Part shown: positions 9,111-16,448 of the stretch, piece after piece
How the letters are laid out: each line of letters starts with the position of its first letter
Numbering within the stretch: position 1 is the stretch's first letter
From: Candidatus Hermodarchaeota archaeon
Lineage (GTDB): Archaea > Asgardarchaeota > Hermodarchaeia > Hermodarchaeales > Hermodarchaeaceae
DNA length: 38,221 bases
Assembly (NCBI GenBank): GCA_016839365.1
Contig: JAEOUH010000053.1
Location: forward strand, 1-38,221
Direction: 5' to 3'
Position numbers and translations under genes: made by a program
Notes under the pieces: generated by a model
Database searches by the model: none
Seen by the model: the letters and a program-made list of their open reading frames with translations, nothing else
Told to the model about the DNA's origin: nothing

Positions 9111-9791
9111 GTGCGGAATGAGGTTATTATAATGCAATTTACCTCAACTGAGACATTCATTATTGGTTTATGGTATGTTATCATTGGCTACTTCTTTCTC
9201 TTGTTCGTGTATTTTCTTGCGTTTCGTTTTCGTGAGAAGCGTAACCCCTTCCATTTAGGGTTTGGGCTTTTCTTCTTTTTACTTGGCGTGGGACGGATTT
9301 TTTATCTTATTTGGGACTTCTATGCGCACATCGAAATTTGGTGGCGCCTAGCCACAGTGACATCTTGGCTAGCAATTTTCACTGTCTTCATCGCGTTAGC
9401 CTATCAGATTTTGGAGAGGAAGTTGTGGCAAATTATCCTGATTTCATCTCCACCACTCATCATCGCGTTACTCATTTTGGTGATACCCGTTTTGTTTTGG
9501 CCACCAACACTTACTAGTGGCATTTTGACCATCGGGTATATCATTTCTAATTATGCAATCCTTCCGCTGTACGTCATTGTGTTGCCGGCGTTGTTCTTCT
9601 TTATTGGATTTCAGCTTATAGGCCAGCTTCGGATGAGTAATTTTCTACTGGGTTCAGGGCTCCTAATCTATTATGGTGGTCGAGTTCTTCAAGCTGTGCT
9701 TCCCGACCTTGGAATCATCGTGGCACCCGTCCTGGTCCTGATTGCGCTTGGGATAATTGCGATGGGAGTATTACTGGAGGCTAGTGAATAA
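9111..9791 (+). CDS. Seven-helix integral membrane protein of unknown function
   Basis: I do not recognise a named family. The 226 residues are almost wholly hydrophobic and divide into about seven transmembrane segments, roughly at 14-36, 46-70, 77-100, 104-128, 137-168, 177-196 and 200-222, with short loops and a basic loop FREKRNP after helix 1. The layout resembles the seven-helix sensor-like membrane proteins common in archaea, but no kinase or soluble signalling domain follows. The GTG start at 9111 is the longest choice; ATG at 9132 (MQFTST) is as likely. It stands alone, facing away from the hdr operon, and ends close to the oppositely oriented longin/winged-helix gene. Confidence 0.75.
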   Translation: MRNEVIIMQFTSTETFIIGLWYVIIGYFFLLFVYFLAFRFREKRNPFHLGFGLFFFLLGVGRIFYLIWDFYAHIEIWWRLATVTSWLAIFTVFIALAYQILERKLWQIILISSPPLIIALLILVIPVLFWPPTLTSGILTIGYIISNYAILPLYVIVLPALFFFIGFQLIGQLRMSNFLLGSGLLIYYGGRVLQAVLPDLGIIVAPVLVLIALGIIAMGVLLEASE

Positions 9792-9810
9792 GCGCTTACA
9801 AAGGGAGATC

Positions 9811-10404
9811 CTATTCGATTAGGTCGAGTTTATTGAGGCGATACAAGAGGACTTCCACATCATCTTGGGTCATCCGCAGGTTTTCAGCGATTTCCTTTGG
9901 GGTTTTGTTGCCGCAACACTGTTTGGCGACATTATATTCGATTTCGCTGATTTGCCCTAATTTGACCATAAGTTTGGGAAGGCCTCGTTTTAGTTTGGGT
10001 TGGGGTGCATCCTTTTCGCCGATAAACCCGTTATTAAGCATTTGATTCAGTTCAGGAGTGAAGGAGAAGAAGACGAGTTTTCCATCCCATGCTTTGAGAG
10101 TTTCTTCATAAAGGTCTGAAAACCGTTCAATGACTTGGTCAAGGGCCTGAAGGACTTGGAGTCGGTTGTCTTCTTTGTCAACAACGGCAGCTATAACGAT
10201 GTAATCGCCAGCAGCATAGGTAATGTAGAATTCACCCATCTCGACGACGCGTGCTTCACCTTTCCCTTTTGAAATCATCCGGGCAAACTCACGGATTGCA
10301 GAAAAAAAGCCGGCCACTAGCGTCGAGTCAAGTTCTAATTCTCCAAATTTTTGGTCAAGGAGACAGACCCCGCTGGGATGCATCAGATAAACTACGTGTA
10401 GCAT
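9811..10404 (-). CDS. Longin/roadblock-like domain protein with C-terminal winged helix
   Basis: 197-residue protein. Residues 1 to about 130 alternate strands and helices in the pattern of longin/roadblock-type small domains (MLHVVYLMHPSG, then an amphipathic helix AGFFSAIREFARMI, then strand pairs YITYAAGDY and IVIAAVVD). Residues about 150-197 form a helix-turn-helix (QISEIEYNVAKQCC, TPKEIAENLRM, DDVEVLLYRLNKLDLIE). Such small-GTPase-associated domains are plentiful in Asgard archaea; the fusion suggests a sensor or adaptor that also binds DNA, which is inference. I start at ATG 10404; the same frame stays open upstream to 10728, but that stretch is the structured RNA region and its translation is low-complexity. 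No own promoter is seen, so it may share a transcript with the RNA. Confidence 0.72.
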   Translation of the reverse strand: MLHVVYLMHPSGVCLLDQKFGELELDSTLVAGFFSAIREFARMISKGKGEARVVEMGEFYITYAAGDYIVIAAVVDKEDNRLQVLQALDQVIERFSDLYEETLKAWDGKLVFFSFTPELNQMLNNGFIGEKDAPQPKLKRGLPKLMVKLGQISEIEYNVAKQCCGNKTPKEIAENLRMTQDDVEVLLYRLNKLDLIE

Positions 10405-10482
10405 GCGTAAGGCCCCGTGGGAGAGGAAATCCGTAGTAGAAGCTAGGGTATTCGCAGTCAAAAAGGTAACGATGGGAAATTG

Positions 10483-10714
10483 GTGCGGGGGGAGGGATTT
10501 TCGGAGCTCGCAGTGCGCTGTTCCTTCGAACCCTCGAACCGCTGCCGGACAGGATGTCTCATTTACCTGGTTAGATCTTGAGTAACGCCGTCTACCTGCC
10601 CTTGCAGGCGACTCCTGCGCCGTTAACCAGGCTTGGCTGTGGGGTCTCCACCAGAAGAGATACCCCCGCCACCTGTAAGGCGGCAAAGACCCCTTTCGGA
10701 AGGGTCCCCCGCAC
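10483..10714 (-). ncRNA. Unassigned GC-rich structured RNA candidate (about 232 nt)
   Basis: The 458-base gap between genes at 10405-10862 holds a strikingly GC-rich block that folds by eye on the minus strand. The ends pair: 10706-10714 with 10483-10491, about 9 bp. Inside are hairpins at 10688-10706, 10668-10684 (six pairs, five-base loop) and about 10641-10666; a perfect 8-bp helix 10566-10573 with 10624-10631 enclosing a 10595-10608 hairpin; and a 3'-side hairpin closed by 10510-10513 with 10542-10545. A TATA-like TTTAAA lies about 35 bases upstream and a T-run (CCTTTTTG) follows the 3' end. I find no RNase P motif and no convincing SRP RNA motif. It could be a stand-alone RNA or a leader of the downstream longin/winged-helix gene. 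Confidence 0.6.
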
Positions 10715-10744
10715 GAGAGTTGTGGCAAAGGATTATTTCTGAAT

Positions 10745-10753
10745 GTTTTAAAC
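10745..10753 (-). promoter_or_regulatory. TATA-like element upstream of the structured RNA
   Basis: GTTTAAAAC on the minus strand, preceded by an A-rich segment, about 35 bases before the first paired base of the RNA. A second candidate, GTATAAAAAT, lies about 20 bases further upstream. Either would start a transcript just before the RNA. Confidence 0.45.
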
Positions 10754-10805
10754 GTTTGTTTTCAATTTTTATACAGCCTAATCCTTGAAAAGCTTCAACT
10801 AAACA

Positions 10806-10814
10806 GCTATATAG
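10806..10814 (+). promoter_or_regulatory. TATA box for gcvH
   Basis: GCTATATAG preceded by aactaaaca (BRE-like). Expected transcription start is near 10836, about 27 bases ahead of the gcvH ATG at 10863. Confidence 0.55.
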
Positions 10815-10862
10815 TTAGAGCGTTAAAACGCGAATTCACCTAATGAACTGGGGTCTTGTAAA

Positions 10863-11255
10863 ATGAGTAAGATTCCTGCTGATTTGCTGTATACAAAGGA
10901 ACACGAATGGGTTCGCCAAGAGGACGGTGTTGTGCGTGTGGGCATCACTGATTATGCCCAAGAAGAGTTGCACGAGATTGTCATGGTGGAACTACCTTCG
11001 GTAGGCACTGCTGTTAAGACCAATGAGGTGTTTGGCACCGTTGATTCGGTGAAAGCCACCTCGGAGCTATTCTCACCGGTCTCAGGTGAAGTAGTTGAGA
11101 TGAATGAAAAGCTTGAGGAAGCGCCAGAACTGGTAAACAATGATCCATACGGTGATGGATGGATGGTAACCATTAAGCTTGCAGACCCTCATGAGGTAAA
11201 GAACCTCATGAACGCGGAAGCTTACAAGGGTTTCCTTGAAGGACTGACTAAATAG
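10863..11255 (+). CDS. gcvH: Glycine cleavage system H protein (lipoyl carrier)
   Basis: 130-residue carrier of the lipoyl arm, which shuttles the aminomethyl group in glycine cleavage or serves as a lipoyl donor in lipoate assembly. The N-terminus YTKEHEW and the segment GITDYAQEELHEIVMVELP are typical, and the lipoylated lysine is Lys64 in DSVKATSE. The tail NNDPYGDGWM is also conserved. The ATG start follows a short leader from a clear TATA box. No gcvT, gcvP or lipoate ligase gene is near, so this is an isolated copy; whether it works in glycine cleavage or in lipoyl relay cannot be told from the window. Confidence 0.95.
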   Translation: MSKIPADLLYTKEHEWVRQEDGVVRVGITDYAQEELHEIVMVELPSVGTAVKTNEVFGTVDSVKATSELFSPVSGEVVEMNEKLEEAPELVNNDPYGDGWMVTIKLADPHEVKNLMNAEAYKGFLEGLTK

Positions 11256-11287
11256 TCATTGAAAAGTCTGGTGTGGTCGGTACGAGA

Positions 11288-11297
11288 AATTTTTTAA
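11288..11297 (+). promoter_or_regulatory. TATA-like element for aglB
   Basis: TTTTTTAAGT in the spacer after gcvH, preceded by gagaaa. A start about 25 bases downstream leaves roughly 25-30 bases before the aglB ATG at 11346. Confidence 0.45.
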
Positions 11298-11345
11298 GTA
11301 CACGTAATTATCATGGCACCACTTTACATGCCTAATGGTGAATGA

Positions 11346-14300
11346 ATGTCTGTACGCGGCGCGCTACGGTCCATATGGTCTTTTCTTCGTCGATACATAC
11401 ATGGACCAAGGATGGAAATTTCCAGATCAAATATCATAGCAGCCGTCGCGCTCATTATCATCTGCCTTATCACTCTAATGCTTCGGCTTCTCCCCATGAT
11501 CGGATTCGAGATTTTAGTACGCGCATTTGATCCTTGGTATAACATCCGAGAAGTTGAATTTATTTTGCAAAACGGGTTCGGCGCCTGGTTTGGCTGGTAT
11601 GATTGGACCACATGGGTCCCCTATGGTCGGAATATTCCCCGAACCTCATATCCCGGTATCCCGTTTACTGCCACATTTATGTACTTAGCATTTCATGCTC
11701 TGGGAATCAATGTCGATGTCATGACTGTAGTGGTCCTGTTCCCGGCGCTAATGGGTGTTTTTGGTGTTTTAGCCATCTATGCGTTGGGTGTTGAAGTAAG
11801 CTCCAAGGAGGTTGGTCTTCTGGCCGCCTTCTTTATGGCGGTTCTGCCTGCCTATACTCAACGGACCATTGCTGGATTCTTTGACAATGAAGCCGTTGGT
11901 ATTCTTGCTATTCTTCTTACCTTTTTCTTCTTCATCCGCGCCATGCGGAAAGGTTCAATCGCCTCAGCAATTTTGGGTGGTTTGTCATTAGGCTATCTTT
12001 CTGCAAGCTGGAGCGTATATCTGTACGTGTTCCAGATTTTTGCAATCTTTGCCCTTATCATGGTGCTACTTCGCCGGTATTCTCGTCGACTCCTAGTGGC
12101 ATATTCAGGTGTCGTCATCACCGGTATGATCATTGCGGTTTGTGTCCCCCGTATCGGTCCTGACTGGCCAACCGGTACCACGGGTTTGATACCATTAGGT
12201 GTTTGGGGCCTTCTGTTATTAGTTGAATTTAGTCGCACCTTTCGATTATCTGAACTCGGTCTCCCCAACCGTTTGACAGGTCTAGCTACACGGATTCGCC
12301 CCTATTTTGGTTATATCTTCGGGGCAATGTGTGCTCTAATTGTAGTAGGATTGGGCTATCTATACCAATCCGGTTTGATACTTACGCTCGCTTCAGGAGA
12401 AGCCCCGGGAATTCTTGGAAACCTCGGGAGTAAGTTTTACACCGTAATTGATCCATTGATACGACAAAACGCATTTCTCCTCGCATCCGTGGGCGAGCAT
12501 CTGCCTTCCCCATGGGCCACTTTCTGGTATAATTTGAGCTTCTTAATCCTGCTTATGCCATTCGGATTCTACATTGCTTTTCAACGTGAACGCGAAACGG
12601 ACATCTTGCTCATTATCTTCGCTCTTACCGCACTATATTTCACAGGATCGATGATTCGACTGACACTCATTCTCGCTCCTGCAGCCTCTATCCTCGGCGC
12701 ATATGGACTTTTAATGGCGATGCGTCCCTTCCGCCCCATCTTTTGGCAACGCCCCATTCTCACTCGACGCCGGCGTCGCATTACCCCTCCGGTTGGACGA
12801 GGATTTGCTAGCATCGCATACCTATTTATCATCGTGTTGCTCCTTGCCACGACGATTAACGCCATTGACGCCGTTAACGGCATGGGAAGCCCTGAAATTA
12901 CACCCGGATGGCGCGATCAATATACAGGAGATCCAGCCTTCCTTCGAGATTATCTCGAGACGTTCTCGTGGATGCAACACCACACCCCTCAGGGAAGCAT
13001 TTTCGTGTCCTGGTGGGATTACGGTTATTGGACCCGACAGGCGGGTGATCGGTTCACCGTAGTCGATAACGCGACGAACAACAAAACCCAGATAGCATGG
13101 GTAGGTCGGATGTTAATGGAAACCGATCCTATAGCAGCGCTTAGAATATGTCAAATGTTCGACATAGACTATGCCTTTGCGCATTTCGGGCTAAATAACC
13201 CCGGATTAAGTGGCGATGAGGGCAAGTGGCAGTGGATGATCCGTATTGCTGGCGAAGTCTTTGGCGATGAAGTCCCCAACGAGTTTATCTTCTGGGATCC
13301 ACAGCGGCAAACTTACCTTGAGCCATTCTTCAACACAATCCTATACAATATGCTCTGGCTTAACGCGAGCCTCGTAGGGGTTAATCCCCCAACACTGAAT
13401 ACTACTAATAATCCTGGACCAGCACCGAGCTTAACTACCGAACCAGGTCGAACGATTTTCAGCCTCTTTGTCCCTACCTATTTCAGCCAAACACAGCTAA
13501 TGAAGGTTTACCAGTGTAATTACACGTATATTGAAAGTGGTATGGAGATTACAGGTGCCAGTGCTTTTCCTGTGCACCAAGGTAGTACTGAGGCTGAAGA
13601 CCTCTCACAGATTATTGTAAAAGTACATAACACGGGTATTCATCCCCTTACTATTGCTAATGCAACAATTGTGTACTGGGATGAGCGACTGGGACAAAAC
13701 AGAGTGTATCAGCCCCTCGATTTCTATCTAACAACAGATACGAGTAATATGACGATTTTACCTGAAGAGACTGTTATGTTACACATTCGGACGCAACGCT
13801 TCTTCACTGTGGGCACTGATATCAACGTCACAATTAATGCAGCTGGATTTTGGCCCCCACTAGAAGCCAGTATTACAGTGCCAGTCAGACCGACACCAGC
13901 TTATGAGTTGACTGGTCTTGTTGCCAATTCTTGGGCCTATGATAACGGCACCATCTACGTAGAGGTTCAAAATACTGGAGAAGGTTTCATCGAGGTTGAC
14001 GAGGAAGGTCGCCTTAATGACGATGATTTTTCGATCGAGAACGCTATTCTTACGCGGGGGCGCGTACTATTCACTGGTGAGACTCTGGGAATCACCATTG
14101 ACGCCGACTATTGGAATGTTGATTTAGTTGCTGGAGAAGTAGTAACTGTGCAGCTGCACTATATGAGCAGCCAACCCCTATATGCCGGCTTGAATGTGAC
14201 AATCCCCATCACGATACAGGCGGCACCCCCTCCCCCGAGTTCCTCCAAAGCTGGACCAGCTAGTTCATTGACGGAATTTACGCCACCTTTATCGGTGACC

Positions 14301-14396
14301 AATATTTTTGAAGAGAGTTATCTAGACCCCATTTCATTCTCGGTGCTGTGCTTCATGATTAGCTCTCTTTTCATCTTTCGCCGATATACGCCGTAA
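11346..14396 (+). CDS. aglB: Oligosaccharyltransferase AglB (STT3 family)
   Basis: Membrane enzyme that transfers a lipid-linked glycan to Asn in Asn-X-Ser/Thr sequons outside the cell. 1016 residues: an N-terminal half with about thirteen membrane helices and a large C-terminal extracytoplasmic half. Visible catalytic parts are the first acidic motif at DPWYN (62-66), SVGEH with Glu384 (external loop 5) and the signature WWDYGYW at 556-562. After a beta-rich region with Asn-rich repeats comes a Pro/Ser linker (APPPPSSSK) and a final hydrophobic segment ending FRRYTP, which looks like an extra C-terminal membrane anchor. The length is at the upper end for the family. Its last 79 bases overlap nop10 on the opposite strand. 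Confidence 0.94.
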   Translation: MSVRGALRSIWSFLRRYIHGPRMEISRSNIIAAVALIIICLITLMLRLLPMIGFEILVRAFDPWYNIREVEFILQNGFGAWFGWYDWTTWVPYGRNIPRTSYPGIPFTATFMYLAFHALGINVDVMTVVVLFPALMGVFGVLAIYALGVEVSSKEVGLLAAFFMAVLPAYTQRTIAGFFDNEAVGILAILLTFFFFIRAMRKGSIASAILGGLSLGYLSASWSVYLYVFQIFAIFALIMVLLRRYSRRLLVAYSGVVITGMIIAVCVPRIGPDWPTGTTGLIPLGVWGLLLLVEFSRTFRLSELGLPNRLTGLATRIRPYFGYIFGAMCALIVVGLGYLYQSGLILTLASGEAPGILGNLGSKFYTVIDPLIRQNAFLLASVGEHLPSPWATFWYNLSFLILLMPFGFYIAFQRERETDILLIIFALTALYFTGSMIRLTLILAPAASILGAYGLLMAMRPFRPIFWQRPILTRRRRRITPPVGRGFASIAYLFIIVLLLATTINAIDAVNGMGSPEITPGWRDQYTGDPAFLRDYLETFSWMQHHTPQGSIFVSWWDYGYWTRQAGDRFTVVDNATNNKTQIAWVGRMLMETDPIAALRICQMFDIDYAFAHFGLNNPGLSGDEGKWQWMIRIAGEVFGDEVPNEFIFWDPQRQTYLEPFFNTILYNMLWLNASLVGVNPPTLNTTNNPGPAPSLTTEPGRTIFSLFVPTYFSQTQLMKVYQCNYTYIESGMEITGASAFPVHQGSTEAEDLSQIIVKVHNTGIHPLTIANATIVYWDERLGQNRVYQPLDFYLTTDTSNMTILPEETVMLHIRTQRFFTVGTDINVTINAAGFWPPLEASITVPVRPTPAYELTGLVANSWAYDNGTIYVEVQNTGEGFIEVDEEGRLNDDDFSIENAILTRGRVLFTGETLGITIDADYWNVDLVAGEVVTVQLHYMSSQPLYAGLNVTIPITIQAAPPPPSSSKAGPASSLTEFTPPLSVTNIFEESYLDPISFSVLCFMISSLFIFRRYTP

Positions 14397-14518
14397 CGGT
14401 CTTCAATGGAGAATCTTGCCGGGTGGGCATTTTCGACCGATCCTTTACACTTAGGACAAAGTGTAGAGTTAAGTGTGTAGGTATTACACTGACGACATTT
14501 TTTCAGAAGTTTGGTCAG
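14318..14518 (-). CDS. nop10: H/ACA ribonucleoprotein subunit Nop10, apparent CTG start
   Basis: Small H/ACA RNP protein that supports Cbf5 in RNA-guided pseudouridylation. The minus-strand frame gives 66 residues: TKLLKKCRQCNTYTL, then CPKC, then AHPARFSIEDRYGVYRRK, an unmistakable Nop10 with a zinc site at Cys8, Cys11, Cys21 and Cys24. No ATG, GTG or TTG lies ahead of the zinc motif; an in-frame TAA at 14521-14519 is followed at once by CTG (14518), with GAGGG eight bases upstream. CTG at codon 1 gives exactly the expected N-terminus. The gene lies 34 bases after aIF2-alpha, its usual archaeal neighbour, which supports the call. The C-terminal 26 codons are antisense to the end of aglB. Ordinary ORF callers would miss it. 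Confidence 0.9.
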   Translation of the reverse strand: MTKLLKKCRQCNTYTLNSTLCPKCKGSVENAHPARFSIEDRYGVYRRKMKRELIMKHSTENEMGSR

Positions 14519-14526
14519 TTACTTTT

Positions 14527-14531
14527 CCCTC
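14527..14531 (-). promoter_or_regulatory. Shine-Dalgarno site fixing the nop10 start
   Basis: GAGGG on the minus strand, eight bases before the CTG at 14518, the same spacing as at korB. Confidence 0.65.
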
Positions 14532-14552
14532 GTATCATAGTTGGCTAGTGGA

Positions 14553-15368
14553 CTAGGATTGGGTGGTGACCTTCCCTTCGCCACCACATTCAGCAATGAT
14601 TTTCAGGCTCTTTTCAATAGCCTCTTGTAGCAGTTGTTCAGCCTGTTTGTAATCTTTTCCACTAACTTGAATTCGGTATCGGGGTGCCCCTTCAATGAAT
14701 ACACTTCCTCCTGACGGTTCAACAATGGCTTCGGCCCCGAGTAAGGCTTTGCGGATTCCTTCCACTCCCTCAGGCCCCCGACAGATAAGCTCAATGGTTT
14801 TTTCCACGCTGACATCCCTGATGAGCACATGTGCTTGGGCGAGTTCATATAATACATCAGCCCATTTTTTCGGAACGCCAATATCAGTTAGGCCTTTTGG
14901 ACCCTTTTCCTTGGCTTCTTCCAAGGCTTCAAGCATATCTGCGTAGTTAGCCTCCATGGCTTTTCCTGCGATTTCATAGGCTTCATTGGGTGTTTTTTTC
15001 ATCCGTTCAGCGGCTAAAGCCAGTAATTTGCTTCCGCGTTGAGCGCGTTTCCATTCTTGAATCTTCAAACGGCCTTGTTCTCTTGTAACACGCCGTAAGG
15101 AGGTATCAACTTGATTTCGATCAGCATCGACTCGAAGAACCTTAACAACTACCTTTTGATTTTCACGGACATAGTTTCGAATATTACGAACCCATGTTGA
15201 GGCGATCTCCGAAATGTGAATGAAACATTCCTGGTCTTTGAATTCATCCATTTGACAATAGGCTCCATGGGAGGTGATTCGGTTAACTGTTGCCAGAACT
15301 AAATCTCCGACTTCTGGAATGTTCGATTTTCCTGATGATTTACTACTGTCTTTGGACAAGGGATGCAC
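14553..15368 (-). CDS. eif2a: Translation initiation factor aIF2 alpha subunit
   Basis: Alpha subunit of the heterotrimeric factor that delivers initiator Met-tRNA to the ribosome. 271 residues: an N-terminal S1/OB domain (EVGDLVLATVNRITSHGAYC and ECFIHISEIA), a helical middle domain and a C-terminal alpha-beta domain (VEPSGGSVFIEGAPRYRIQV). The longest frame starts with GTG at 15368. However, GAGGTG lies about six bases before a TTG at 15359 (codon 4), which may be the true start. It sits between S27e and nop10, the conserved archaeal order L44e-S27e-aIF2a-Nop10. Confidence 0.95.
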   Translation of the reverse strand: MHPLSKDSSKSSGKSNIPEVGDLVLATVNRITSHGAYCQMDEFKDQECFIHISEIASTWVRNIRNYVRENQKVVVKVLRVDADRNQVDTSLRRVTREQGRLKIQEWKRAQRGSKLLALAAERMKKTPNEAYEIAGKAMEANYADMLEALEEAKEKGPKGLTDIGVPKKWADVLYELAQAHVLIRDVSVEKTIELICRGPEGVEGIRKALLGAEAIVEPSGGSVFIEGAPRYRIQVSGKDYKQAEQLLQEAIEKSLKIIAECGGEGKVTTQS

Positions 15369-15402
15369 CTCTGGGTTGGAGTACCGGTGATGGTAGGAAG
15401 GT

Positions 15403-15600
15403 TTAACTTAGTTCTTGGATGACTTCTCCAAGGATTTGTGACTTTCCCCCAGTGGGTTGTGTTAGGGGCTTTCCGCACACATTACAGACGACCTTTTGAG
15501 TGGCCCATCCAAACACTGTCTGTTCATTGTCACATTCTTTGCATTTTACTAAAAGGAAGCGTGACCGGGGTTCGTCAATGGGCTTTTTCTTTTTTGTCAA
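15403..15600 (-). CDS. rps27e: Small subunit ribosomal protein eS27 (S27e)
   Basis: Zinc-ribbon ribosomal protein with CKEC and CNVC pairs (zinc site) and the conserved tail KPLTQPTGGKSQI. I choose the TTG at 15600 (65 residues), because GGAGG lies seven bases upstream; the longer reading from TTG 15615 would place the start on the SD itself. The N-terminus is a lysine-rich extension before the usual FLLVKC start of the domain. It follows L44e by two bases relative to the longer reading and precedes aIF2-alpha. Confidence 0.92.
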   Translation of the reverse strand: MTKKKKPIDEPRSRFLLVKCKECDNEQTVFGWATQKVVCNVCGKPLTQPTGGKSQILGEVIQELS

Positions 15601-15617
15601 CTTTTTTCCCTCCAAGG

Positions 15618-15893
15618 TTAGACTAGTTCCAATTTTTTCAGCCGAATACCCTCTCGGACAGTGACATGTTCACACTCTTTACACTTCAATCGGAGGGACT
15701 GTTTTTTGGTTACCTTTGAGAAGCGTTTTTGGATTTGCTTGGGTTGGGAACCGTATCCGGATACTTTTCGATCGTAGCGGCGTCGACCAGCCGAAAGGGT
15801 TCGTTCACGACCTTTCTTGTACAGACTAGCGGTATGTTCTGTGTGTTTTTTACACCGCGCACAGTAGGTTCTCATGGTTTTAGGAGCCTTCAT
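15618..15893 (-). CDS. rpl44e: Large subunit ribosomal protein eL42 (L44e)
   Basis: 91-residue ribosomal protein near the tRNA E site. Conserved blocks are MKAPKTMRTYCARCKKHTEH, GRRRYDRKVSGYG and the C-terminal CKECEHV, giving a four-Cys zinc site. A longer frame begins with GTG at 15905, but GAGGTGAT sits seven bases before the ATG at 15893, so I use the ATG. The gene overlaps the end of the GINS gene by 14 bases, consistent with one transcript. Confidence 0.94.
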   Translation of the reverse strand: MKAPKTMRTYCARCKKHTEHTASLYKKGRERTLSAGRRRYDRKVSGYGSQPKQIQKRFSKVTKKQSLRLKCKECEHVTVREGIRLKKLELV

Positions 15894-16434
15894 GGTGAAT
15901 ATCACCTAGTTCAACAGGTTCTGCTTGATTTTTTCTAATGATTAGCCGGGCGTTTTCAGCAGGAAGCGCCGCGAGGTCATCCGCTTTGAAAGGTCCGTAG
16001 GTTTTTAAATCTACTCCAACGAGCTGCGGGTGTTCATCGAGAAAACGCACAACCAACAACTTTGACGGGCCGTTGGCATCTAAAGAAGCAAATAAATCTT
16101 CTGCAGGCATGAGCGCTGAACGAAGGTTGCGGGTCACTTGGTCCGCAAACCGACGCTCGTTTCCAGTTAGGAGGTCGTAATCGATATCCTGTTCAACGAG
16201 TTTGGCAAGTATCTTTTCTACCCGCATGGTAAGCAGACTTCTCATCATAAATCGCAGATTCATTAACTCGGTTTCAAACAATTGTCGTTGAATTTCAGAC
16301 GTATTTTGTGCCTGACTTCGTTCAAGCACTTGCACTACGTAGTCCCGAAGGTTCTGGAGGAAAGAATCACGGAGAGGAAGCAGGTCTGACGAGTCACGTT
16401 CTGCTTGCCATCGTTCGAGGAGTGTAGCATACAC
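15880..16434 (-). CDS. Archaeal GINS subunit (Gins15/Gins51 type)
   Basis: Subunit of the GINS complex, which joins MCM and Cdc45/GAN in the replicative helicase. 184 residues: a helical A domain first (ETELMNLRFMMRSLLTMRVEKI is the central helix) and a small beta-rich B domain at the C-terminus (YGPFKADDLAALPAENARLI). The A-then-B order identifies the Gins51 class; Gins23 has the reverse. The GTG start at 16434 has AAGGAGG eight bases upstream. It lies directly after priS, the frequent archaeal arrangement that links primase and helicase. No Gins23 is seen here, so the complex may be a homotetramer or the partner may be elsewhere. Confidence 0.88.
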   Translation of the reverse strand: MYATLLERWQAERDSSDLLPLRDSFLQNLRDYVVQVLERSQAQNTSEIQRQLFETELMNLRFMMRSLLTMRVEKILAKLVEQDIDYDLLTGNERRFADQVTRNLRSALMPAEDLFASLDANGPSKLLVVRFLDEHPQLVGVDLKTYGPFKADDLAALPAENARLIIRKNQAEPVELGDIHHEGS

Positions 16435-16448
16435 GGGGGAAGCCTCCT

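Noticed and set aside
10483..10714. RNase P RNA, SRP RNA, tRNA or group II intron
   Set aside because: No GAGGAAAGTC or matching P4 pair; no full SRP helix 8 and too little 3' arm; the GGTTCGA stretch lacks a T-arm stem; the minus strand begins GTGCG like a group II intron, but no domain V is seen and the ends pair with each other.
10405..10728. N-terminal extension of the longin/winged-helix protein
   Set aside because: The frame is open only because the region is GC-rich structured RNA; its translation has no domain-like pattern and the longin-like fold starts at ATG 10404.
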